Of a DNA stretch of 64,000 bases, positions 33,867-42,004 are shown in pieces (within the stretch, counting starts at the first letter, position 1; each line of letters starts with the position of its first letter). The position numbers and the translations under genes are program-made. Source of the DNA: SIG77 sp045589595 (lineage in GTDB: Bacteria; Verrucomicrobiota; Lentisphaeria; Victivallales; UBA1829); NCBI GenBank assembly GCA_045589595.1, contig JAZNPK010000007.1, forward strand, positions 27,303 through 91,302, read 5' to 3'. The notes beneath the pieces were generated by a model. It was not told the DNA's origin and made no database searches. It worked only from the letters and a program-made list of their open reading frames with translations.

Positions 33867-35069
33867 ATGAAAGTCATCGTTGCTTATTCGGGCGGACTTG
33901 ATACCTCCGTCATCGTCAAGTGGGTCAAAAACACCTACAATGCAGAAGTGATCTGCTACTGTGCAGATGTGGGCCAGGCGGAAGAAACTGCCGGTCTGGA
34001 AGAAAAAGCCATCCGCACCGGTGCCAGTAAATGCTATGTGGAAGACCTGACAGAAGAATTTGCCAGAGATTTTATCTTCCCCATGCTTCAGGCAAACGCG
34101 ATCTATGAAGGCAATTATCTGCTGGGTACATCCATTGCCCGTCCCCTCATTGCAAAACGCCTCGTGGATATCTGCAAGCAGGAAGGCGCTGACGCCATCT
34201 GCCACGGTGCCACCGGAAAAGGCAATGACCAGGTCCGTTTTGAACTGAACGCCTACGCCCTCGATCCCGCCACAAAGATCATCGCCGCATGGCGCGATCC
34301 CAACTGGAAATTCCGTTCCCGGTCCGAAATGATCGAATACGCTCAGAAAAACGATATCCCCGTGAGCAGCACGCTGAAGAAACCCTATTCCATGGACCGC
34401 AACCTGCTGCACATCTCTTTTGAAGGCGGTATTCTGGAAGATCCCTGGACCGAATGTCCGGAAGAGATCAACGTTATGACCAAACCCCTGTCTCAGGCTG
34501 CGGATGAAGCGGAAGATGTGATCATCGAATTTGTCAAGGGTATCCCCGTGAAAGTCAACGGCGAAGAACTCTCCCCCGCCAACATCATGCGTAAACTGAA
34601 CGATCTGGGCAGCAGACACGCAGTCGGCAGAGTCGATATCGTGGAAAACCGTTTCGTCGGCATGAAGAGCCGCGGCGTGTACGAAACACCTGCCGGCACC
34701 ATCCTCTACTACGCACACCGCGCCCTCGAACAGATCACCATGGACCGCGAAGTGATGTTCCTGCGTGACTCCTTCATTCCCACCTATGCGAAACTCATCT
34801 ACAACGGTTTCTGGTATGCGCCCGAACGGGAAATGCTCCAGGCTGCCATCACCGACAGCCAGAAGTTCGTCACCGGCGAAGTCCGCGTGAAACTGTACAA
34901 AGGTGCCTGCCACGTTACCGGCAGACGCTCCCCGTACAGCCTCTACGATGTGAACCTCTCCACCTTTGAAGAAGATGATGTTTACGATCAGACAGATGCA
35001 AGCGGGTTCATCAAGTTGAACTCCCTCCGTCTGCGGACCATGGCAAAAAGCGCACAGCGCAGATATTGA
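33867..35069 (+). CDS. argG: Argininosuccinate synthase
   Basis: A 400-residue enzyme that joins citrulline and aspartate with ATP in arginine synthesis. The N-terminal PP-loop is VIVAYSGGLDTSVIVKWV. Other family marks are SIARPLIAKRLVDI, CHGATGKGNDQVRFEL, and GRVDIVENRFVGMKSRGVYE. Length is normal. GGAGCTGA precedes ATG 33867. The next gene, serA, starts 31 nt after the stop, so the two amino-acid genes are probably cotranscribed. Confidence 0.95.
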   Translation: MKVIVAYSGGLDTSVIVKWVKNTYNAEVICYCADVGQAEETAGLEEKAIRTGASKCYVEDLTEEFARDFIFPMLQANAIYEGNYLLGTSIARPLIAKRLVDICKQEGADAICHGATGKGNDQVRFELNAYALDPATKIIAAWRDPNWKFRSRSEMIEYAQKNDIPVSSTLKKPYSMDRNLLHISFEGGILEDPWTECPEEINVMTKPLSQAADEAEDVIIEFVKGIPVKVNGEELSPANIMRKLNDLGSRHAVGRVDIVENRFVGMKSRGVYETPAGTILYYAHRALEQITMDREVMFLRDSFIPTYAKLIYNGFWYAPEREMLQAAITDSQKFVTGEVRVKLYKGACHVTGRRSPYSLYDVNLSTFEEDDVYDQTDASGFIKLNSLRLRTMAKSAQRRY

Positions 35070-35100
35070 TCTTTTCAGTCAGAAAGAAGTGACAGATATC

Positions 35101-36657
35101 ATGAGAAAAGTACTCATCCCCACCAAGCTTGACAAAGTCGTTGCCGGTATTCTGGGCGAACACGGTTTTGACGTGATCCAGAACCCGGACGCTCCTCTGG
35201 CGGAACTGGCGGCAGCCAATCCCGATGCAGAAGCCATCATCGTCCGCAGTGAAAAAGTCCTGCCGGAAGTTATGGATGTTCTCCCCGAACTCAAACTGGT
35301 GGTCCGTGCAGGTGCAGGTTTCGATAATATCGATACCAAATATGCACGCCGCAAAAATATCGATGTGATGAACACCCCCGGCGCCAACTCCAACTCCGTG
35401 GCGGAAGAAGTGGTGGCACTTGCTCTCGCAGCATACCGCAAACTGGTTTACGGCGATATCACCACGCGTGCCGGTCAGTGGGAAAAGAAAAATTGCATGG
35501 GCCGCGAACTCACGGGTAAGACCGTCGGTATCCTCGGACTCGGCAACATCGGCAGACTGCTGGCAAAACGCCTCAGCGGTTTTGAATGTACCATTCTGGC
35601 ATTCGACCCCATGGTCTCCCCTGAACTCGCCAACAAACTGGGCATCACCCTCTGCAGTGTGGAAGATATTTTCGCACAGGCGGACATCATCTCTCTCCAC
35701 ATTCCGGAAAACGACAAGACCCGCGGTATGGTCAATGACAAACTTCTCTCTCTCATGAAGAAGGGCGCCATGCTCATCAACTGCGCACGTGCCGGGATCA
35801 TCGACGAAGAAGCCGTCCGCAAGATCAAAGCGGAAAAAGAACTGATCTTCTGCAACGACGTTTATCCCAAAGATGCCGCCGGCGAAAAGAGTGTTGCCGA
35901 TATTGCCGACATCATGCTGCCGCATCTGGGCGCCAACACCAAAGAAGCAAACTTCAACGCCGCGAAACGCGCCGCTGAACAGACCGTTGCCTACTTTGAA
36001 GAAGGCGTTACCTCCTGCGTTGTCAACAAAGGTGTGCCCGATGGTCTGGATGCCAACTATCAGAAACTTGCCGGTCTTCTGGCAAGCCTCGGCAAAGCCT
36101 ATCTGAACGGACGCGCGGTTTCCAAGATCGAAATGAGTCTCTACGGTACGCTTCATCCCTTCTCCAAATGGATGATCGCTCCCGTGGTCGCGGGTCTCTG
36201 CCCCGATTTCGATGCTTTCCGCGGCGCGGATGATGCTGCAAAAGTCCTGGCAGAACGCGGGATCACTTTTGAAAACCGGGAAGTGGATGACAACAAGCAT
36301 TATGGCGAATCCATTACGCTGGATTTCATTGCCGGTTCCGATCGGATCTCCATCCGCGGCACCATCGCAGAATCCCACCTGATGGTCTCCCGTGTGAACA
36401 ACTTTGAAGGCATCTACCTGAATCCCGAAGGCAACGAACTCTTTGTGGAATACGAAGACGCCCCCGGCATCCTCGGTAAGATCGCCGGTATCCTCGGTGC
36501 CGCCGGTATCAATATCATCGATATCCGTGCGCCCCAGGATCTGAAAAACAACCGTTCCCTCGCCATCGTCAAGACCAATGTCGCCGTTTCCGCGGAACTG
36601 GTCGCAAAGATCGCTGCCGATGTGAACGCGCTCAACGCTTTCGCGTTTGAATATTGA
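35101..36657 (+). CDS. serA: D-3-phosphoglycerate dehydrogenase
   Basis: A 518-residue NAD-dependent enzyme, first step of serine synthesis, in the long form with an intervening ASB domain and a C-terminal ACT domain (FVEYEDAPGILGKIAGILGA). The nucleotide fold is TVGILGLGNIGRLLAKRL, the substrate arginine lies in VVRAGAGFDNID, and the catalytic histidine in MLPHLGANTKEA. One signature loop reads NCARAGIIDEEA, where most members have RGG; the arginine is kept. ATG 35101 is preferred over GTG 35089, which has no better ribosome site. A strong terminator follows. Confidence 0.93.
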   Translation: MRKVLIPTKLDKVVAGILGEHGFDVIQNPDAPLAELAAANPDAEAIIVRSEKVLPEVMDVLPELKLVVRAGAGFDNIDTKYARRKNIDVMNTPGANSNSVAEEVVALALAAYRKLVYGDITTRAGQWEKKNCMGRELTGKTVGILGLGNIGRLLAKRLSGFECTILAFDPMVSPELANKLGITLCSVEDIFAQADIISLHIPENDKTRGMVNDKLLSLMKKGAMLINCARAGIIDEEAVRKIKAEKELIFCNDVYPKDAAGEKSVADIADIMLPHLGANTKEANFNAAKRAAEQTVAYFEEGVTSCVVNKGVPDGLDANYQKLAGLLASLGKAYLNGRAVSKIEMSLYGTLHPFSKWMIAPVVAGLCPDFDAFRGADDAAKVLAERGITFENREVDDNKHYGESITLDFIAGSDRISIRGTIAESHLMVSRVNNFEGIYLNPEGNELFVEYEDAPGILGKIAGILGAAGINIIDIRAPQDLKNNRSLAIVKTNVAVSAELVAKIAADVNALNAFAFEY

Positions 36658-36677
36658 TCACTGCGGTCAGAAACGAT

Positions 36678-36710
36678 ACGGCGGAAGGGTTAAGCCTTTC
36701 CGCCGTTTTT
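36678..36710 (+). terminator. Rho-independent terminator after serA
   Basis: A GC-rich stem (ACGGCGGAA with its partner TTTCCGCCGT, closed by GG/CC) spans 36678-36706 and is followed by T residues. Confidence 0.85.
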
Positions 36711-36729
36711 ATATCCGGGAGAACGCAGA

Positions 36730-37182
36730 ATGAACAGCAGCAGAACGGAAAACGGTACACACCGCTGTGTGATCGCTTTCGGCGGTAATATCGGTAATGT
36801 GGATGCCTGTTTCAAAACGGCACTCGCCGCTCTGGAGCAGGCGGGATTCCGCACGGAACGGATGTCGTCCGTCATTACGACTGCCCCTGTGGATTGCGAA
36901 GCGGGTACGCCCGATTTCCGCAATGCTGTGGCAACCGGATATTGGCAGGGGGATGATCCCGTGTCCCTGCTGCGGCTCTGTCAGAAATTGGAAGTCCTTT
37001 CCGGCAGACCCGGTGATCACGCCAGAAATGTATCACGCACCCTGGATCTGGATCTGATCCTTTTCGGCGACATCCGGATGAATACGCCGGAATTGATTCT
37101 GCCGCATCCCCGGGCAAAGGATCGGGATTTTGTGCGTATCCCGCTGGCGGAGATCGCGCCGGAATTGTTGGAGAAACTTTAA
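36730..37182 (+). CDS. folK: HPPK, folate synthesis
   Basis: A 150-residue 6-hydroxymethyl-7,8-dihydropterin pyrophosphokinase. Marks: IAFGGNIGNVDACF (family ALGSNLG region), PDFRNAVA, the ATP/Mg block SRTLDLDLILFGD and LPHPRAKDRDFVRIPLAEIAP. The first motif has Gly-Gly-Asn where Gly-Ser-Asn is usual. GGGAG precedes ATG 36730. It makes the pterin pyrophosphate used by dihydropteroate synthase; no other folate gene is next to it. Confidence 0.9.
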   Translation: MNSSRTENGTHRCVIAFGGNIGNVDACFKTALAALEQAGFRTERMSSVITTAPVDCEAGTPDFRNAVATGYWQGDDPVSLLRLCQKLEVLSGRPGDHARNVSRTLDLDLILFGDIRMNTPELILPHPRAKDRDFVRIPLAEIAPELLEKL

Positions 37183-37212
37183 AAACATCCCGAAAAAAGA
37201 AAGAATGTGAGT

Positions 37213-38133
37213 ATGACACAAGCAGAATTAAGTTATTATTACCATTTCAGCATGTATCCGGACAACCTTGTCAAGTTCGCGTTCCGGGAATTTCTGGATC
37301 ACGGCATTGACCGTTTTGTGTTTTCCGATTCCATGATCACACGCTGTCTGAAAGAACCCGCTTATCTGGATTTTCTCCGCGATCTGACAAAAAAACCGGG
37401 CGTGAAACTGGTATCCATGCACGCACCCTTCGGCGGTGAATATGACCTGAATATCCCCGTTCCGGAACGGCGTGCCGGTATGATCAGCGATCACATCCGC
37501 GCCATGGAGATCGCGGCGGAATTCGGCTCAAAAACTTATACCATCCATGTGGGGGCGTACCACTACTGCAGCTGCGGCGCGGAACTGCCGGTCCTGCGGA
37601 AATATGCGCTCGAAGCATTGGAACAACTGGTTCCTGCCGCAGAAAAGAACGGTCTTGTGCTCGCTGTTGAAAACAGTTTTGAACCGCCCAACTCCGCGCG
37701 GGAAGTGCTGGATCTGATCACGCCATTTCTGAGCAGTCCCGCCATCGGTGTCTGCTACGATACGGGACACGCCAATGTGATGGCATCTGCGCCCGGCAAA
37801 AAACTGGAAAATTATCCCGACTGGCTCACCGGAAAAAACTGGCGGAACAACTTTGTTTATGAAGACAACGCCCTGGCTCTGCTCCGGGATCATATCGTGA
37901 CCACACACATCCACGACAACAGCGGCTATACCGATCATCATGGTATGCCCGGTGACGGGACGATCGACTGGAAGACGCTGATCCCCGAACTCAAAGCCTG
38001 TCCCCGCATGTTGGAATATCAGACGGAAGTCACCATGCTGGACGGTGTCAACTGGGCAGGTACGCTGCTGGCTCCTCCGGGTGGCTATTCCGTTAAACGC
38101 CTTGTGGAAACATTCCGGAACCTCGGCTTCTGA
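37213..38133 (+). CDS. Sugar phosphate isomerase/epimerase-type TIM barrel
   Basis: A 306-residue protein of the AP-endonuclease-2-like TIM-barrel superfamily (xylose-isomerase-like). Metal-site residues are recognisable in KTYTIHVGAYHY, VLAVENSFEPPNS, IGVCYDTGHANVM, VTTHIHDNSGYTDHH, GDGTIDWKTL and a late glutamate in MLEYQTEV. These proteins isomerise or epimerise sugars, inositols or keto acids. ATG 37213 is preferred to GTG 37207. It lies 30 nt after folK; a shared transcript is possible but no clear ribosome site is seen. It converges on the metallophosphoesterase with 9 nt between stops. Confidence 0.8.
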   Translation: MTQAELSYYYHFSMYPDNLVKFAFREFLDHGIDRFVFSDSMITRCLKEPAYLDFLRDLTKKPGVKLVSMHAPFGGEYDLNIPVPERRAGMISDHIRAMEIAAEFGSKTYTIHVGAYHYCSCGAELPVLRKYALEALEQLVPAAEKNGLVLAVENSFEPPNSAREVLDLITPFLSSPAIGVCYDTGHANVMASAPGKKLENYPDWLTGKNWRNNFVYEDNALALLRDHIVTTHIHDNSGYTDHHGMPGDGTIDWKTLIPELKACPRMLEYQTEVTMLDGVNWAGTLLAPPGGYSVKRLVETFRNLGF

Positions 38134-38142
38134 TCCGACGGA

Positions 38143-39084
38143 TCACCGAAACCGTTCCGGCGGACCCGGTTCTTTCGCGCTGTGGGCAGAAAAGAAAACC
38201 TGCTCCCAGCGCTGATTTTTGTGGTCGCGGAAAGAGATCCCGTATTCGCCGTCCCCGAAATAATCGAAGACTGCGCTGCGTACCGTCGTACCGCGGAGAC
38301 TGTCCAGCGATGCAATATCGAACTGCATCTGCGGGTGATCATCCATGCCGCTGATCTGCCGGTAAAGGTCTTTCCCCGCCCATTCTCTGTCCCCGATGTG
38401 GGCGTGACCGTGAATGTGGGCGCGGAAATTGTCGGGCAGGGGCAGAAGTTGTTCCAGATATTGTGACGGCCGGTTTCCGCCCGGAAAACCGCAATGGGCA
38501 AAGGTGAAAACCGGTTTGCCTGCAGTAGCGAAACGGTCGCGGATGCTCTGCCACACCTCTTTTGTATGGGGGTAGGGCTGTTCCTGCGGCGGAAGAGCCT
38601 GATGGGTGGCGATCCACGAACCGTCTTCTGCGGCGTGGTCGGAGAAGAAAAGAAATACAAAATCGTCCGTTTCGTGCGTAAACCAGAAGGTTTCCTGATC
38701 CGGGATCGTATGCCAGTTCTTCCGGTTCCGGATCGCCTCGTAAAAGGGAATACGCGGCGTGGTCCCGTCCTGCACGGCTTTCCGGTAAAAATCCAGTTCG
38801 TGATTGCCCATCACATAATAAACGGGAACATTCAGGCTGTCCAGCAGATCCAGCTGCATATCGGTCATGGTCTTCAGATCTGTGAGACTGACTCCTTCCG
38901 CGGCATCACCGAGATAGCATATCCCGTTGAGATCCAGTGACATCCGGTGCATGTCTGTCATGGCTGTCCTGAAATACCGTTCTGCCAGAGCGGGATCGCG
39001 CTGCTGCAGATCGGAAATGAGCCAGTATCTGGCGCGGGTGCGTTTTGTGGCGGTATCAAAAAGTTCATCAAGAACGGGACGCAT
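38143..39084 (-). CDS. Calcineurin-like metallophosphoesterase
   Basis: A 313-residue protein with the metallophosphoesterase motif order: ISDLQQ, NGICYLGDAAE, YVMGNHELDF, FTFAHCGFP, HIHGHAHIGD. The first motif normally reads DxH; here the histidine is replaced by glutamine (DLQ), which may weaken or change one metal site. The rest are intact. No signal peptide. It has its own promoter at 39121, divergent from cinA. Substrate unknown. Confidence 0.8.
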   Translation of the reverse strand: MRPVLDELFDTATKRTRARYWLISDLQQRDPALAERYFRTAMTDMHRMSLDLNGICYLGDAAEGVSLTDLKTMTDMQLDLLDSLNVPVYYVMGNHELDFYRKAVQDGTTPRIPFYEAIRNRKNWHTIPDQETFWFTHETDDFVFLFFSDHAAEDGSWIATHQALPPQEQPYPHTKEVWQSIRDRFATAGKPVFTFAHCGFPGGNRPSQYLEQLLPLPDNFRAHIHGHAHIGDREWAGKDLYRQISGMDDHPQMQFDIASLDSLRGTTVRSAVFDYFGDGEYGISFRDHKNQRWEQVFFSAHSAKEPGPPERFR

Positions 39085-39120
39085 TTTTATTTCCTCGCAT
39101 TTTGTGTGTCTGATTGGTGA

Positions 39121-39148
39121 AAGATAGCACGGTTTTTTGAAAAATCAA
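39121..39148 (-). promoter_or_regulatory. Promoter of the metallophosphoesterase
   Basis: On the minus strand TTGATT (39143-39148), 16-bp spacer, TATCTT (39121-39126); leader about 30 nt. It is back to back with the cinA promoter. Confidence 0.6.
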
Positions 39149-39162
39149 GTTCAATTTTTCTC

Positions 39163-39190
39163 TTGCAATGTGTTCCGTGCGTGTTATATT
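39163..39190 (+). promoter_or_regulatory. Promoter of cinA-uvrC-galactosidase
   Basis: TTGCAA (39163-39168), 16-bp spacer, TATATT (39185-39190) followed by ATCC. Leader about 30 nt to ATG 39227. Confidence 0.75.
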
Positions 39191-39226
39191 ATCCACGGAA
39201 TGACAACATATTGAGGAGATGTTTTT

Positions 39227-40465
39227 ATGAGAAAGATCGCCCTTCTCTGTATCGGTGATGAGCTGCTGAAAGGTTCCACCGTCAATACAAATCTTGCATT
39301 TATCGGTTCCATGCTGTTGAAACACGGCATTACCCTGGAATATTCCCTTGAGATCCCCGATGACGAAAATGCCATCCGTTCCGCCCTTGCGGATGCACTG
39401 GAACGGGCGGATATCGTGCTTACTTCCGGCGGACTCGGACCGACTGCCGATGATATGACCAAAGAAGCGGTGGCACGGCATTTTCATCTGCCGCTGGAAC
39501 AGAACGGACCTGCGGTGCTGTCGATCCGCCGTTTCTGGAAAATGCGTCATCCTGATACGGAACCTTCCGGCAGAGTCCTGAATCAGTCTCTTGTTCCGGC
39601 GGGAGCTGTTGTGATCCCGAACCGGAACGGGACCGCACCCGGCATCGTCCTGCGTCCGGCTGACGGAAAAATGGTGATCCTTCTGCCCGGTCCGCCGGGT
39701 GAGATCTGCCCGATGTTTGAGGAGGACGTTATGCCCCTTCTGCTCAAGGAGGATCTGCCGCGGGAACAGACGGTCCTGCTGCATATCTGCGGCATCGGTG
39801 AATCGGAAGTGGAGGAACGGATGCTGCCGCTTTTGAGTACAACTCATCCCCTCGGTGCGGCATATTGCGCCGGACACGGCGCCGTGAAACTGTTTCTGCG
39901 GTCCGGTTCGGATGAAGTGCTTGCGGACGCGATCGCGTACGCGAAAAAGGAATTCGGTAAAGCCGTTCTGCAGACGGATAACGTGGCGGCGGATGTGGTC
40001 GCCCTGCTGAAAAAGCGTGGGATGACCCTTGTTACTGCGGAATCCTGTACGGGCGGACTTGTGGCGAAAATGATCACGGATGTTGCGGGCGCGTCAGACG
40101 TCTATCCCGGCTCTGTGGTCTCGTACGCAAATGAAGTCAAGGAACAGCTTCTGGGCGTGAAACACGAAACTCTTGTCTCATACGGCGCTGTCAGCCGTGA
40201 AACTGCCCGTGAGATGGCGGAAGGTGCCGCCGCCCGGTTCGGCTCGGATTGTGCCATTGCCCTTACCGGTATCGCGGGGCCCGGCGGCGGAACGCCCGAA
40301 AAACCTGTGGGACTTGTTTATTGCGGTATTTTCTGCGGCGGAAGATGTGAAATTTTTGAGTTCCGTCTGAAACGCAGCCGGGAACAGATCCGGGAGCGTG
40401 CCGCCGCCGGTGCATTGAACAGATTGCGGCTGATGCTGCTGGAACTGGAAGAAAACAACGGTTGA
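39227..40465 (+). CDS. cinA: CinA-family protein (NMN deamidase)
   Basis: A 412-residue two-domain protein. The N-terminal MoCF-like domain has IGDELLKGSTVNTNLAF, TSGGLGPTADDMTKEAVA and LPGPPGEICPMFEE. The C-terminal amidohydrolase domain has LVTAESCTGGLVAKMITDVA, GSVVSYANEVKEQLLGV and ALTGIAGPGGGTPEKPVG. Homologues recycle NMN to nicotinate mononucleotide and hydrolyse ADP-ribose-type compounds. GAGGAG precedes ATG 39227. uvrC starts 4 nt after its stop. Confidence 0.93.
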   Translation: MRKIALLCIGDELLKGSTVNTNLAFIGSMLLKHGITLEYSLEIPDDENAIRSALADALERADIVLTSGGLGPTADDMTKEAVARHFHLPLEQNGPAVLSIRRFWKMRHPDTEPSGRVLNQSLVPAGAVVIPNRNGTAPGIVLRPADGKMVILLPGPPGEICPMFEEDVMPLLLKEDLPREQTVLLHICGIGESEVEERMLPLLSTTHPLGAAYCAGHGAVKLFLRSGSDEVLADAIAYAKKEFGKAVLQTDNVAADVVALLKKRGMTLVTAESCTGGLVAKMITDVAGASDVYPGSVVSYANEVKEQLLGVKHETLVSYGAVSRETAREMAEGAAARFGSDCAIALTGIAGPGGGTPEKPVGLVYCGIFCGGRCEIFEFRLKRSREQIRERAAAGALNRLRLMLLELEENNG

Positions 40466-40469
40466 CGGT

Positions 40470-41975
40470 ATGGCATTGAAGCGTCATAATTTTTATCCGG
40501 GCGACATCCCTGAAAAACCGGGCTGTTATCTTTACCGTGATATTTTCGGGACGGTGATCTATGTGGGGAAGGCTTCCAATCTGCGGCGGCGTATGTCCCA
40601 GTATTTCCAGCCGTCCCGCGAAAACCGTGCTGATCCCAAACTGCGTTCCCTGATCAATACCATTGACACATGGGAATTTATCACGGTGCGGAATGAAGAT
40701 GAGGCGCTTGTACTGGAAACGCAGCTGATCAAGGAATATGCCCCTCATTTCAATGTGCTGATGCGTGATGATAAACGGCATCTGATGCTGAAAATCGATT
40801 TGGCGGAACCGTATCCGCGCCTCAAAATGGCACGGTTGAAAAAGGACGATTCCTGCCTGTATTTCGGACCGTTTCCCAAAGGCGGCGCGTTGAAGATGAC
40901 GGCTGAATTTCTCATTCATCATTTGAAACTGCGGACATGTAAAGCCGCATTGCCGGACCGGGATGACCGCGCCCATTGTCTTGCCGGAGCCATCCGCGAT
41001 TGCTGCCGTCCCTGCGAGGGGAAAGTCACGGCGGAAGAGTATCGTGCCAGAGTGGACCGGCTCATTGCCATTCTTGAGGGCGACATCAAAGAAGTGAATG
41101 CGGTGCTGAAACTGAAAATGCAGGAGGCGGCGGAGAAACGCCAGTTTGAAAAAGCGGCAAAATTCCGTGATATTGCCGCCAATATCCAGTCGCTTTACGG
41201 CAGAAAGATCCGTTCCTTCGAGCATCCGGAGACCTATGTGACGGATGTTGCGCCCGGGATCGCCGCAGTTCAGGATCTTCAAGCGGCGCTGAAACTGAAA
41301 AATCCCCCGGCGTCCATCGAATGTTTCGATATTTCCAACATATCCGGCACTCTGGCGGTGGCGAGTCTTGTTCATTTTACCGACGGTGCACCGGACAAGG
41401 CGAAGTACCGCCGTTTCCGGATCCGGACCGTTACCGGCGCCAATGACTTTGCCATGATGAAAGAAGCCATTACCCGCCACTTTACACGATTGCTGGAAAA
41501 ACCGGAAACTCTGCCCGATCTGCTGATGGTCGATGGCGGAAAAGGACAACTTTCCAGCGCGCTGGAAGCGTTGGTGGCGGTGAAATGTCCTCCGTTTCCG
41601 GTGATCGGTCTGGCAAAAAAACATGAGGAGATCTTTGTGCCGGGCAGATCGGAACCGTACGCGATCCCCCACGACAGACCCGCCCTGAAATTGCTGCAGG
41701 CTGTCCGCGACGAGGCGCACCGGTTCGCCATCACATATCACCGTGCGCTGCGTCTGGATACGATCCGCAATTCCATTCTGGATGAGATCGAAGGAATCGG
41801 CGAAAACCGGAAGGCGGCATTGCTGCGGGAGTACGGATCCGTCCGCGCCCTGCGGAGAGCGCCGTCGCCGGAAGCCATTGCCGCCCGTGTGCCGGGGATC
41901 GGGCTGGAATTCGCCCGCGCAGTTTATGATTATCTTGAAAAACACAAGCCGGATGGCAAAATCAATCCGCGCTGA
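40470..41975 (+). CDS. uvrC: Excinuclease ABC subunit C, short form
   Basis: A 501-residue nucleotide-excision nuclease. GIY-YIG 3'-incision domain at about 14-95 (KPGCYLYRDIFGTVIYVGKA); cysteine group HCLAGAIRDCCRPC; UVR/UvrB-binding helix pair at about 195-235; RNase-H-like 5'-incision domain with SIECFDISNISG, PDLLMVDGGKGQLSSAL and HRFAITYHRALR; C-terminal tandem helix-hairpin-helix. It is about 100 residues shorter than the usual 600, the loss falling mainly in the linker regions; all active-site blocks remain. It overlaps nothing but is tightly placed in the cinA operon. Confidence 0.92.
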   Translation: MALKRHNFYPGDIPEKPGCYLYRDIFGTVIYVGKASNLRRRMSQYFQPSRENRADPKLRSLINTIDTWEFITVRNEDEALVLETQLIKEYAPHFNVLMRDDKRHLMLKIDLAEPYPRLKMARLKKDDSCLYFGPFPKGGALKMTAEFLIHHLKLRTCKAALPDRDDRAHCLAGAIRDCCRPCEGKVTAEEYRARVDRLIAILEGDIKEVNAVLKLKMQEAAEKRQFEKAAKFRDIAANIQSLYGRKIRSFEHPETYVTDVAPGIAAVQDLQAALKLKNPPASIECFDISNISGTLAVASLVHFTDGAPDKAKYRRFRIRTVTGANDFAMMKEAITRHFTRLLEKPETLPDLLMVDGGKGQLSSALEALVAVKCPPFPVIGLAKKHEEIFVPGRSEPYAIPHDRPALKLLQAVRDEAHRFAITYHRALRLDTIRNSILDEIEGIGENRKAALLREYGSVRALRRAPSPEAIAARVPGIGLEFARAVYDYLEKHKPDGKINPR

Positions 41976-42004
41976 ACATACGACCGGAAAGCAGGAGCAG
42001 AACA

